Shown: positions 11,401-25,200 of the stretch, piece after piece
Numbering within the stretch: the first letter of the stretch is position 1
Layout of the letters: the number at the start of each line of letters is the position of its first letter
DNA from: Monarcha castaneiventris obscurior
Lineage: Eukaryota > Chordata > Aves > Passeriformes > Monarchidae
Length of the DNA: 64,000 bases
Direction: 5' to 3'
Assembly (NCBI GenBank): GCA_026261815.1
Contig: JAMPIT010000258.1
Span: 16,009,001 to 16,073,000 of the forward strand
Notes under the pieces: model-generated
What the model was told of the DNA's origin: nothing
The model's input: the letters and a program-made list of their open reading frames with translations, nothing else
The model's database searches: none
Translations under genes and position numbers: made by a program

Positions 11401-13128
11401 GTGGTGTGTCATTACAGAGATTCACACACAGACTGATGCTTCAATACCCTGTCACCTTTGCTTGAAAAATAAGGTCATATTATATGCAAGATAATACTGT
11501 ATTCATTGCTTAATATTTTATACAATTAAAATATTAAGCTAAGTAAACAGCGTGTTGGGGTGGGTGTGTTTGTGTCTATGTGGTATAAATAAGTATAAAT
11601 AAACAAGTATTAGTGGTGCAATAGCACTGAATAATTTATCCAGACCAAATGAATTATTTTCAGCCTCTTAGTCTTGAAAATTTCAGACTGAATTCCTCAA
11701 GTTCATTTAAAACTTCCCTTTTTCCAATAGGCATGTTGTGGTAACCGTAGTTGTGATGTGTCAGGGTATCATAACTAGCTTAAGGATGTGATGGCTGAAG
11801 AGCTTCCCCCATTTCCCCACTTTCCATCAGATAGTCTGATGAGAGATAACACTTCTGTCTGCAAAATGTGCTGCTTTACTAATCAATACATTTAGTTTTT
11901 GTAAGTCCTAGTTTCTGATAGAAGTGGTATAAATGTTTGAGAGCAAATTAATACAGAGCCCAGAGGATCAGTGAATACTAACTAATAACCCCCATCAAGT
12001 ATTAAAGTGAGACTAAGTGGAAAAGGGAGGATGGACTGATCAGAGACAAACTGATGTAAGTAGCAATAATAGTAGCAATATAAAATGCCTTAGATGTCAC
12101 TGCAGAACAAGATTTGCCCAAGACACTGCAGTAGGACCAGAGCACCCGTAAGAGCTTGCAGAATACACAGTTTGCCTATGCAGTGTCACTATAATCAGAG
12201 ATTCCCATCATGGTATGGTAACCCTCTGATTCTGATTCACCCCTTTGCTTCAGTGCTTGCCTTGGGCCGCACCAGATCCGTCTGGCTACCTGTCTGCTTT
12301 TCCCACCCCTGTCACAAGGACTCCTGCCAACTGCTTGTCTCTCAGCATTCAGCGTTTACTGCCCCTGAAAGCAGTGCCTTCTGCTACTTGGGGAAGACAG
12401 CACTGAGGAGCAGTGAACTGGCAGATTGACAAATAAGCTGAGACTGACCCAGGGCTGGCACCCTCCAGAACTCGCTTATATTTTTGTGTTGGGCATGATT
12501 ATCTCTAAGTGTGTCCCTGATTCCAGCTGTCATTTTAGGTCAGATGCATAATATCAGTTTACAGAACAAGTGTAGCTAAAGGACCCTCATCCGTCATAGC
12601 CAGATGGAGGAAAAAACTGCAAACAAACAAAGTAGGTATCAGCAATGCTCGGGACACGCTATGACTCTATGGCACTCCCTCAGCACAGGAAACTGGGCAG
12701 TGGCACCAATTAAGATGGTAAACGACACTGTAACAGTCTTCTGTGAAACTGCTGTGTGCCAGAGAAATGAACCTGAATACCTTGACAGCACAAAGATAGA
12801 GACATTTTCTTCACTGGTGCAACTCGGGATATATTTGCAAGGTAATGAATAGAACCCAAAGTACTTGTACCAAAAAGGCAAAATATCACACTGAGCAAAC
12901 CTTCCATACAGGCTGTTTGAAAGCCTTCTCTTTATCAGAAATTAGCACTGATCTTGTAAACAAGATGTCCTTTCTGTGAGGAGACTGTTGCTACACAAGG
13001 CAAGAACTAAATAATTTATTCCTTGTTGATGTCACCTTAAAATAGGTTGAAATTCCTCTTTACAAAGGAAGCAGAATTTTTTCTTTTTCTTCCTCCATGT
13101 ATCTTTCATCCAGTCTTTGTTTTTGTAG
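8477..13128. other. AT-rich non-coding DNA
   Basis: No gene is recognised. It holds the long perfect inverted repeat at 11508-11539. Reading frames of 80-113 codons occur at about 9.1, 9.8, 10.4 and 12.1 kb without splice context or domain features. Confidence 0.55.
11508..11539. repeat. Perfect inverted repeat, 13-bp arms, 6-nt loop
   Basis: GCTTAATATTTTA at 11508-11520 is the exact reverse complement of TAAAATATTAAGC at 11527-11539, with loop TACAAT. It lacks the GC-rich base and U-tract of an intrinsic terminator, and this is eukaryotic DNA, so it is listed only as structure. Confidence 0.9.
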
Positions 13129-13297
13129 AACTTCCCAGAGCAATGATCCCATGCTTGACAGGTCTGTGCTTCCCTGGCAAGAGGAAATGGATATTTCAGA
13201 TTCCGTCTTTGGACCAGTCCCCCTTTTCCCCAGGTTTTTTGTCACCGGCCACATGCTGCTGAAGTACTCTCCAAATGCATCCTACCTCACTCATCTG
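13129..13297 (+). CDS. Candidate internal coding exon, gene unknown
   Basis: A long pyrimidine-rich run (13075-13126) ends in TTTTTGTAG at 13128, and the donor is CTG|GTAAGT with the intron at 13298. The exon is 169 nt: one leading base, then 56 open codons, so it enters in phase 2 and exits in phase 0. It encodes TSQSNDPMLDRSVLPWQEEM followed by acidic then aromatic and Pro-rich residues, ending near YSPNASYLTHL, which includes an N-glycosylation sequon (NAS). I do not recognise the protein. The frame a single-step join from the 3744 candidate would need has a stop near 13258, so another exon would have to lie between. The - strand is also open here. Confidence 0.28.
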
Positions 13298-16200
13298 GTA
13301 AGTGCTGGCTTTACATTCTGAGATACCCTGAGAAAGCTTCTAATGGACCTTTTGTGAATGAAGACACAGGAAAGTAAGATCACTGACTTCACCTCTCCAG
13401 TGCAACATGGATTCTCATTGGAAAACTGGATGAAAGTTTTGGCCTGTGGCTACACCATTCCTTCCTATGGGCTCCTGCAGTCAGCTGTGTGTGTGGGTAT
13501 CTCAGGCTAGAATTGGGTGGTGGTTCCTTACTGCACTCCTTAGGCTGTATGTCTTGTCATATTTTGTCAATAGTGAATAGTTAACTCCTGAGAAAATAAG
13601 ACTACTTTGAAAGACAGTAATGACATATTTGTTCTAAGGCTCATAAGGATTGGTTCCTGCCCTTGGGTTTTAGACCATTCTCCTGCTGTCTTTTCTGTTT
13701 TCCCCAGGAAGCTATTTCAATGCCTGCAGCTCTGCTACAGTCAGGTAGTGATTAGAATATATTGTCAAATCTTTTAACTTTTTTTTTACTGTTGTGTCAC
13801 ACAGCTCACCTGCCAACTTGTTTCTTGTTAATTCAACTCTTCTCATCTGCTTCTGTTTCTACACTTACTTGTGAGGAGATGAGGTGACTGAGATTGAATA
13901 GGAGATAGCAGCGGTAGCTGAAGCAAGATGAAAATGAATGATATTTTCAAATCCTAAGCAGGGCTGCAGAGGCTAATAATTACATTAAAAAGGCCCTCTG
14001 CAGGTAGGTGCAAATAGGCTAGTCTAAACAAGTGCCACTATTTTAATGTGGGCTGTTCAAGACGATGTCATTACCTGACTAGACTGCCACCTTTCACCTC
14101 CAGCCATTGTGCTCTGTTAGATCTCACTAACAGGGAGAGTGAAGAACTTGTTTGCAGGGGATTTGTTGTCTCACGCTCAGAGGCAGCTGAGAGACTTGCC
14201 AAATGACAGGAAGACGCTTACATTCACAAGGTGTGATTGCCTAAGTGTTTGACTGTGTCTAATTAGTTTGCCTTTGCTGGTTGGTATCTCCACAGTCAGA
14301 AGCAGATTGACTCCGCAGGCTTTAAGCAAAGAGGTCTGATTGGTGTTATTATCATTTGTTTATTTAACCCTCCCACTAGCCATGAAATATTCCCTACAGT
14401 ATGGCCTTTCCTCTGTCTTTAAAAAAGGCATTTTTATGGCTCGTATTGTGAGGAACATTTTCTGCCATAATCTCAACTTCTAATTGTAATTGCATTTCTT
14501 TTAAAAATCTCTGAAGCAGTATTCACTTTTTGAGCTTTGAAATATGAACAATATCCGATTACCTTCAGATGCAGATATGATGTTAGCTTATTTTTATGAT
14601 AAATAACAGACATTCTGTCTGCCTCTGTGTATGAATACCTGTTTGGCCAAGCTTCTCTGGGAATGAAGAATCAAATGCTATTCTGTCCTTACCAAGCAAT
14701 TCCTATAATGAAAAGAAACTCTTGAAGAAACCAAAACGACACACACCTAAAAGATGCACAACAAGAAACTAGGTCTTGAAAATCCTCATAAAATAATAGA
14801 CAGCCCAAGAAAATGTCTTTGAATGCGAGTGAACAAAAAAGCAGCTTTTTTTCTCAAAGCTGTTCTGTGTGTCTGTACCTCAGGACTGCAGTTCTACAGT
14901 GCAGGTTTTAGGAAATTGCTCATCCTATAGTTTTCAGATTTATAGGGCATGAGATCCATTTCTCAGCCAAAAAAAAAAGGTTCCAAAAGGTGATTACAAG
15001 GGGATAAATTAGTTTTCTCTGTAGGGAAATTCCTTTGCCTTCTTCCTGGAGTGCACTTACAGGTAACCTTTTAATTGTACCCAAAAACCCCCGGGGTTTG
15101 TAAAGATTTGATGTTCTTATCCTGCCAAAGACACCACTTCTAATCTGAAAAGGAAAGAAAAGGTTGATATCCAGAGTCTCTGGGATTGCCTTGGTTGACT
15201 TTGCCTGATGTCTGTTCTGTTTCAGCGCTTTGGATGTTACCACTTTGAGATGTGTGAAGCTTGCAGATAATGCATGTCTCCTCATTTGAAGGGCAGCTTA
15301 CATTCTTGGCTATTCTGCTTCTTCCCTTCTGAATTCCCTTTATGCTCCATGCTGGGGATTTCCACACTGGCTCGAAACTTGCTTTGGTTTCCAGTACTAT
15401 TTTCTTTTCCTTTTAGCTGTGGAATAGACTGGCTTGTTCAGCATTTCCTAAAGGTAACTTAAATTATCCTCAGGACCATGTCAAATTATAGAAGCAATGC
15501 AAAGTATATAGTCGAAAGAATAGGTCACCATTCTATCTGTGAACGAATAATCAGATTAAATATGCCTATCTAGATACATCTCTTTGCTACATTATTCTTA
15601 GAAGTTCCAAGTAATAAAGCCCGTCTTAGCATCTCATAATATGATGCAAATTTTGTATGCAATTGGTATTATTATACCCACAGACAATATTCTGAATCAG
15701 TTGAAACACAGTGGAGCACAGAATATGAATTCTGTCTCAGATTTGTAGACTGCATTTCAGGGCAGACCCCCTTTGGCCCCGTTTCCTCCAGGAGTGTGAG
15801 ATGCAAAAGGAAGCTGCATCTTTCGGGGATGGTGTGTGGGTTTGTGATTCAGCTGAGAGTGCCATCAGGTCTCTAGCCATCCTCTCTCAGCTGGCTCATG
15901 ATCTCAGCAGGTCTGAAAGAACAGTGTGTAGCATCAATGGTCAGGTATCTTAATTACACTAATATTAGGGATACATTATTTAGGAAACTAAGAACAATGC
16001 AAAATCTTCACTTTAATCAGGAAGTTAAAGACTAATTAATCTGTAAGCTGGACAAGTCCTCTTCCTTAACTAAGTCTTCCCTCTGACCTCTGCCAGATTT
16101 CTACCTGCTTCACCCATCCTTAAAATCTTCTGAGTTTCAGGACTACTTTGCAGCAATTGGGAGCTGTTTTCATTTCATGTTTGTGGTCCCTCTTGAGCTT

Positions 16201-19200
16201 ATGTGATGTGGGGCAGGACAGTGCAGAAAAGAAACGAGCCACTATCCTCAGTGTTGCTGTCACCATGGCATGGCTTACAGCTAGTTCATTCTGTGAAACA
16301 GAAATCACAGGAGTTGCCCCTTGAATTCCCATGTGTTAGCACAGCGTGTTGCTGCGTACCACTGGGCCAGACTTGACTAAACTTGTATAATTGTAGTACC
16401 ATGTTAGCTTATCCCAAGTCTTGAAAGATTTTTCAACAGCTAAGAGGCCAAGATCCCTAAATCACTGTTGTAAGATAGCAGCCAAAGAAAATATAACCTA
16501 TCAAGTTCCCAGATTAAAAATAAAACAAACTGATATTTTCCAGAGCTTTTACTAATTGTCACTTCTCTGCAATGTTACACAACTCCCATGTGCAAATGGA
16601 CTTAGTGACAAGTTTCTGTGTACATACCAGTGCCCTGGCTCTACTAAACCCCCTTATCTTAGCTTCACTAATTTGCCATGTCAAATTAGTGTGATGAAAC
16701 AAATTCTAATTACACTGAAAGATCACTTAGAGCATTAGCACTGCTGCTGTGGTCCTGTTCTTGTGCTGTCTTATTTGCATACTAGTCCAATGTGCCTAGG
16801 TAGATGACAAAATGAAATGTCTTCTAGCATGTTTATGAGGTTTTCCTGGGAAGGTGCTGACTCAGCCTTGACAGATGCTCCCACAGGCCGAAAGCTGGAA
16901 GGAGGAAATAGGAATCACACTGCTCAACCACAGAAAGGATGTTATTTTTTCTCCTTTGACTTCAGCATGTTTGTTTGATCCATTGGGAAAATAGTAATCA
17001 TTCTTTTCCATTTCAAATATAAGCCAAATAATGACATCAAGAATCAAAGAATATAATCATGACCCCTGTTTGATATCAAAGTTTGTAGCTTATAAACACC
17101 AAAAACATAGAATAAAGTACAATTTAAAAGGTAGAATTAAAAAAATTCTTTAAATGTGTCCTCCAAAAGAACAGTTGAGCAGAATTTCTAATGGTAGGAG
17201 TTATGGAATAAAAGCATGGGTTAATGTATTTGTAACTTTTCCCGTCTGTCTCTTTGTATTTGGTGAGTTTATGCTTAGAAATGAATAAGTCACTTGTTTT
17301 CTTTCTGGTCAGAAATACCGTTTTGTAAGTATGCCTGGCTGCAGAATTTGCATCAGGCTGCTCTAAGTGAGTATTTATTCAGTGAGGAAATAAAAAAAGC
17401 TAAATTGCAAAATTTGGGCTCAGGATATTGAACAACCCCAAAATATGACTCTTGAAATTTGTTTTCCCACTGGTGTTGCAATTCCTATTCGACTAGAAAC
17501 ACAAAACTCATCTTAGCAGGTTTTGCTTTAAGATTTTAAAGCCATGAGATAGATACTGCATCCTGAAAAGAAGGGAAAGGCAGTGTCTTTGTGTGTGGGC
17601 CTGCTAAAATAATTTCCCACTTGTCTTCACATGTGAATGATTTCTTGCCCTTTTATATCACACCGCCAAGCATGGGCCATGTGTGGAGATTTTCAGGGGA
17701 GTTTGCAGGGCTATTTTTTCTCTATTCCTAATTCCAATGGGCAAATTCATAAAGAAGTTTTGGCTTAGGTGAAATCTTCAGCATCTTGTTCTAAAAGAAA
17801 CAGGCTGCAATCCGTGTTCCACCAAGGTTTGTGGCAGAACTCTGGGTGATTCAGGTGCAGCCAGGTTTAGTGTAGAGTACAGCTGAAATGGCTGGTGGTT
17901 GCTGCTCATCTTGGTCACCCTGGAAAGCACTGGAATGAAATGAGCTGGCTAGGAGTAGAAATGTTTGATGTCATGAATAGGTGCATATTTACCTAGTGCA
18001 CTGTACACGGTGTGCAGTGTGTGTGCTAAGTAATCTGGGCATATAGCTTTTTCCATATGAATGTTCATTGAAATACAATAGGCAGGAGTTTCTTATATTT
18101 GTACCTGCAGAGAAATCATTGTTTGTGTGTAAGCATGTCACATAACAGGGACAGAAAAACAAACTCTTCATAGGAGAAAAGTAATGGCGTTTATTCCAAT
18201 TCAATTTAAAAAATCACAGAAATATCCATACGCCAGAAAATTAACCCCGTGACACAGTGCTCTGATAGAAGAAGGGCATTTTGACTTTCACAATACCATA
18301 GAGGACAATGGTCATAGGTGAGTAGTTGAGTCTGCAGGTAACTGAGAGAATTTTTGATGTGATTTTGTAGTAGATGTGCAGGAGATGATCTATGTGTTGG
18401 ATCACACAATGCACTGGCAAATTGGGACACATAAAATAGAAATGATATTATATTTTCATTCTAGTTTTTAAAATTTTTCATGAAATTCTAATTTTGCTAC
18501 AGATCCATTATTTATGAAAGTGAAAGGATTTTTTTCCCCTCTCAGTGCCAGAGGGATTTTGCATGTGTAAGCCCCATTTAGTGTTAATGGCAGATACCAG
18601 TATACAAGCTCCATTCACTGGGAGGAAAATAGTCTAGCACACCTAATTAACTTATAGTGAATCACTTGCATAGATGTTATTTCCTGTACACTGGGATTTA
18701 GTATATTCTGGTTAAAAGCACAGTCTAGCAAAAAGACTCCGAGATTGCACATGGTAGCTAAAAAATTGCATGGGAAAATGAACTTTATTTTATGGTTTAA
18801 ATGTAGATTGTTTGTTTCCTTCCTTTGAAAACAGTATGGCTTGTATGGTTCAAAAGCTTAGACCTATTTCTCTAAAATTTTTTAAATTTTCACAGCAAAG
18901 CAGCAGCTCAGACATGGTGCCCTGTTGCTCTTCAGAAAAGGTCCAGGGTCCATATCTGGGCTTTCAGTAAGTGGGAAGGAGCGATGGTCCAGTGTTGGAA
19001 TTTCTCCATTGCCCTCACTGAGCATTAGAAATGTTTTTATGTCCTAATCAATACTCTGAAGGCTATAAAAATCTGCCTGTTTCCATGGAAAGTGTGGCTC
19101 TTGTTTCCATCAGCTTCTAAATTACCACTAAACACCAGTTACATACCTACAGCAATGTTGTACTTCTGTATTAAATCCTTGAAGATTTTCTCTCAGGGAT

Positions 19201-22200
19201 TAAAAAGCCTTGCTTTTTTTCTTTAAAGCAGCTTCCCTGAAACCATCATATTTATTTTTGCCTCTTTTTGAGGGCTAGATACTATCCTAGTCAAGAGGGG
19301 ACTAGCTGAAGAGCTGTCACTGTAACTACAGCACTGTAGGTCAGCCAGGGAAAGAGCTGGCTTCAAACACAGCAACAGAAGATGGTTCAGATGTGGATCC
19401 AGGGCAACACTCAACTTCCCTTTGCCCAGACTACAAACACAATAACAAGGGATGCAGGCTTTCCTAATTACGGGTAAAGAAAACTTTGCAACAGCTACTA
19501 AGGTGGGAAAGTGGGTAGATGATGATCTCATTTTCACCCATGAAATAGATGAGGAAGATAAAAGAAGTGTTTCAGTTAGTTACATTAAGAACATAATGTG
19601 CTTGTTTCCAAGGCATTATGTGTCCCAGGATACTGAATATGGGCTTGTATAAGAAGAGAAAATTGAAATATTTTTGAACTTTGCTTGAATTTTGGGCTAC
19701 TACAAAACTTCTTGGCTCAGCCCTCTCTCAGTGGATTTATAATATTAGAGTTATGCTGTAATTGGTACCAGAATGACACATAATGTAAAGTGTTACCTAC
19801 ATTTAAAACTTGAAAATAGTATTTGAATTCCATATTCACAGGTAATAAGAGTTCATCTTCATGGTGGGGAAAATGAGTTTCAGAATGACAGCTTGTAACC
19901 TGGTTTTTTGTTTTTTTTTTTTTCTTCTTTCCAGTTCAATTCATATGGTTTTCTCAATATGGGCGTTATTCTGCAGTCCTTATTCAGGCACAATTCTCCC
20001 TAAAGCTGTGAGTTGCGACACAATGGTAGCCATTGAGAAAGGCTTATAATTTTAAATATATATTTATTTTCTAGTTTCTACATTTCCAGTGCTAGCTTTA
20101 TTAAAAATGCTGCAGTAGTCCACACTAAACCGAGAAGAATTATGAAGTCTGTAGTTCCATGTAAAACATTTAATTTAAAAATAACAATAATTGGCATTTT
20201 GACCTTCTCCTTCCCAAGGATTTCAGAGCACTTCTCAAAAGTTAGTTTATCAATTCTTGCAGTAGCAACATCTGTCAAGGCAAGTATATCTGGACAAGAT
20301 GCAAAGCCTATTTGGAGAACTCTCTGTCATGGTACCATTGTGGTTTTGCCTGGAAAAAATTTACATGTTCCAATTTCCTTGGTGAATTTACAACAAAAAG
20401 TTCCCTAACCCCCTGAGAAACAGATTTTTTTTTCCAGCCAGCTCTTCTCTTACCCTTAGGTCATGTTATCTCTCAGCAGCACAGCAAATCACAGGAATTT
20501 GTGCTTGCAGTGTCTTGATTTGACATTTAAATTATTCTCTGGATTCAGATCTTCTGACAGTCTGGCAATAAGGTTGACAGTTGAGACCAAATTTGCTTAT
20601 TCTGTGGCATTTGTGACAATTGCTGCATCAGTTCTACTCTTTTAAAAACCAGATTTCCTCATGATCCTAGCCTGGCAGTCTGTATGGTAGGAATCTGTTT
20701 AAAGCTGTAGAAAGGTCCCATAAGAGGAGTGGGTAATTTTTCTGCAGTGCCTGCAGTGAAGCTTGGAAAGATAACCACATGTATTTCCTCAAGCTTTATT
20801 CTTTCCCTAGAAACAAGCATCTAAAGATGAGAGACCACAACCTGGTGTCTGTAGACAGAGAGGAAAGGGAGAGTTCGGCTCTGATCGTCCTCATGCCAGA
20901 GAGGCGGGAAAGCACCAGCTCAGTCTGCATCTCCACAGATTGCATGGCTTGGGAAGATGAGAAAAGGCCACTGTTGGGGGAGAGCAGAGAGGAGAACTTT
21001 TCTTTCCCTCCTTCCCCTTGAGAGTTGCCATTCTGGGCAGCTGGCAAGCAGCTGAGCTGTGTCCCTTCACAATTGGCCCATCAGGCATGGTAAGTTCCTG
21101 ACAATCTCACCTTCTTATTCATTGCATGAGTGAGCAATTAATGAATGAATGGTTGATTAGGTTTTTTTGCAGAGTAATTCAAAGCTGCAGTATAATCACT
21201 TTGATAAGATTAAGATCCTGTTTGACATTTTAATAAGAATAAAATAAGCATTTGCTTGCTAGGACATGATCAGCAAATAGTATGGTTGAAGATAATGCAT
21301 AGTATAAGTTGCTCTTTAGAAACTCTAGCAAATGTTACTTGTAATTAAAGTACTTCATATTTTGTCTGTGAACTGTCTCTGGCAGTTATATTGCAAGGTT
21401 TTCTATCTGTTTTCTTGGGTTGAAGGAAGATAAGAGAAAGTAAAAAGACATGCATAGAGCTGAGAATCACAGAAAACCCCTCAAAAGAACCCCCACTAGA
21501 GCCATGGGCTGCATATGTTATTGCTGTGGCAGCGTTGTGCCTTTCACATGATAAGCACCAAACCTAACATCCACAGCTAACCAGGAAAAGGAATACTCTT
21601 CCTTTTGATGATGCAATTTAGATCACTGTCTTACAGTGAATGGTTACACATTTTTCACAAAATATATTGGTGACAAAAATGAATTAGATGTAGCTTGGAA
21701 AGAACACTTTAATTAAATTCACATAAAGCTTTGCCATTTGGCTTAAAAAAGTGCATTTCAATTATAGCTTAGCATTGTTTTTGCCATCATTCAACTTCTG
21801 TAATTTTCCAATTCATCACTTACTTCTCTCCTACCAGTGAACATTGGCTGATGACAAGAAAGGGTCTAGGCTGTAAATTGTTAAGGAATTATGAATAAGC
21901 TTAGAAATGCTTCAATTAAAAAATTCTGCATAGCTGAGGAGGTTGTGGATGTGTCATCACAGACTTGATACTTGTTCTTAGGCGCATATTATTTTCTAGG
22001 AGCAATAATAATATGAGCCTTTTGGACTTGTTAATTACGGATGGAGAAGTAACTTGATGGCTGCCAAAAAGCACTGAAAGGCCTGTGTCCATGTCCACTA
22101 AGAAGCCAGGTGGTTTCATTGATCTAAATGCCTGAAATTTTACAAAAATTTGCACCTCTCTGTCTTGAGGTAATTGTTAAAGCAGGAAGGACCCAGGTAT

Positions 22201-25200
22201 GGCTGCAATGAGTGATTTTTCTACTAGATCTTCCATCCATGAATGTACATATGTGAAAGGGCAATTGGTTTCAAACACTGCTGCACATTTTTTGCTGTTA
22301 AGTGTTATTTGCAAAAGCCAGGGGGAAGAATTTGCATGGACTATCCCAGCACCCCACATGACACTTGTGTCTGTGGGAACAGAAGTGAGAGTAAAGATGA
22401 GTAATGATTTGATCTAAATAGGGACACAGCTGTATTTCTAACAGGATTCAGGCTTTCGAACAGCCAACTTCTTTCAGTCTGCCTTAGAGGAGCTGTGAAC
22501 TTATCATTCGGGCATGTGCACATAAATGCAGCAGCTGCCATTGCTGATGGCTTTGAAGCATTTTGCAGGCAACTGCCGGAGCTGGTGGCTCCATGCCAAA
22601 TCATGATGTGATTCTGATCCTGAGAGATTTTTATGCAAGACTGGGGACAGAGGTCACGGATCAAATGTAATGGGCTGACATGTATTAAGAAAGATTAATG
22701 AGTCTGGGCACAAATTAATTGTGTTCTTACTAGATAATCAGCAGGTCTTGCTAACACTTACTTTCAATATTACTAAAGAAGAATATGTGCTTGGGTATCT
22801 TGTGGCCAGCTGTAAGGAAACAGAGTTTTTTATCATTATTTAGATAAAACAAAATATCAGTTTTGTCTAGTATATAATCTTAGCAAGTTATTCTGGAATG
22901 GTCAAGGCTGTTTTTCCAATTACCATGTTAACAGTGTAAGAAGCTGTAACAACATTGCAGGTGTCCAGATTTGCTATAGTATCAGGAAGAAAACCAGGGT
23001 GAAGCAGAAATAAGCCAAAGACTGTTGTTTTCAACAGTAATCTGAGAAAAGGGAAGCAGCATAAGGGTAGTGGTGGGGTACAGAAGATGCTACCAAGAAA
23101 TCATGTTATGATCCACTAACTAGAAAATGTTTTACATATTCATTCAGTTAAGTGAGAGGGATTCTGTTCTGTAGGATAGTTTCCTTTTCTCTAAACAATC
23201 AGAACTAACGATGTTTACTTCTTCCCAAAACCCAAGAGTGGGGAGTCCAAAGGCAGCATGGATGTTATGTTGCAGGATGAGTTACAGAACAGCTTCCCTA
23301 AAACCTTCTGCATTTTGATTCCCTTCACTGAGTGTCTATGTGTGTTACTTGTGAAAAATTCGGTTCCTACTCTTTTTTGTAAATGCTTTCACTGGCCTGA
23401 GGAATCTGAAATTGTGGAGGCACTCAGAAATTGTACGTTTATTTGTCATACCTGTTTCTTCATTGCTTTTTGTCTTCTCTGGATTGATTTTTTAAAAAAT
23501 GAGTTATATGCTAGAACATTAAGCCTACTGACTAAAGCAGTTCTAAGTCAGGACATGGTAGAAATAGCAGGTTATTATGTATCAAAAAGCCTGCAAGCAG
23601 ACAATTAATGTATAGAATTTGAATGAGTGCATTTTCTCCTTTTTTTCATTGCTTTTTGTATGGAAAGAGTCCATAGCCTGGGATGAGTGAGCTCAAATTC
23701 TCGTGTCAGACTTCATACATCTGGGAAAATGTCATTATAGTCCATGAAGTTACTTTGGGTTTACTGAATCAGATTTGAACTTTTTGGCAGTAATTGGTAT
23801 TTTTTTAGATTTTTATGCAGTCATTTGTGGAAAGTTCTTTCATCAAATATTCCAAATTCAAGCTATTTATAAACCAAAGCTCTCACATACCAAAGCCAGA
23901 TGTTCTAAATATACAGATGACAGTGGCAACAACATACAATATGTATGCATAATAGCAAGTTTCCACATTTGAGTTTCACCTCAGCTGTTCCTCTAAGTGG
24001 GCTAAAAGATATGCCATGGTAGAGCCCACTGAGAGCACCTGTCCACCACAAGTTTTAGGATAATTCAGTGAGAAAAGAACAAGGTCAATCCCCAATCCTT
24101 CCTGTGGGAATACTCCCAGGAGTGTCAAGAGCACTTCCATGGGAAGAATATGAAAAGCATTCACAATAGAAGAGTGAACACAGTTGTCCTTTTTTTGCAC
24201 CTGAGTTTAAGTCACTTGTTAAGGAAAAAGCTATTTTTCTCTGTCCCTTAGGTTTCTCAAAGAGTGCTTTACATGTAGAGAAAAAGCAATCCTAACTGAA
24301 AGAAATTCCATATGCTTGAGCAGAAGCATCACTTGGCTGAAGTGAAGGAAGGTGTGCTTCTTCACCTGACAGGGCAATGACATTAGGATACTCAAAATTC
24401 AATGTTACCAAACTGTAATGGTTTGGTGCTTCTGTGTTAAAAAAACCCCAAAACATAAGCTGAAATTCTGAATTTTTTCAAGTACCATTTAGTCAAATGC
24501 TCCCTAAGTGTTATGGAGCTTCCCTTTCTCCTCCTTCTCTAAGACTGAGAAGTAAACTCTACCTCTGCAGTTTCTTAATCCAGTGATTTGATTTTGGAGG
24601 GACCAGTTCTATGTCTGGGTGTTCCCGTTTAGCACCATTGTTCTGAGGTCTTAGATAAAACGTGTGATAAAATGGCAAGTTGTAGGGTGATTCCTGCCTT
24701 TACAGAGCTGGGCATGGTGAACAAAACATAATATCTGGCAGATATGAATTTTTGGAGGAACATAGGAAATTGTAGAAAAATGAGTTAATAAAACAGCAAC
24801 ATAGTAAACAAAATGCTACTTGACCAGCGAAATATCTGTGACAGAGACTCTGATTTCTAATTTTCCCAAGTATTCTCATTTCTTCTTTCTACCTGCAGAA
24901 ATTCACTAACTACAATGAGAATGCAAAGCCTGTATGGCAAATGTAAATTGACACAGTGCCACTGGAGCCACTAAAACCTGGATGCTTTACACTGATTGAG
25001 GATGTGGCTCATTTTGTTTCAGCTCTCATTGTATGCAGAAGGGAACCACTGCTTAAATAAAAGGGAATTTCTTCAGTTGTAACGACCCTTGTTTCTGAAC
25101 TACATGTAGTACAGTGCATGGAAGTATTTTACCAGCCTATCTCCCTTTCAAGAGAATGACAGTGTGTGGATTTGATATGGTCAATAAGTTTGGTTTTTTT

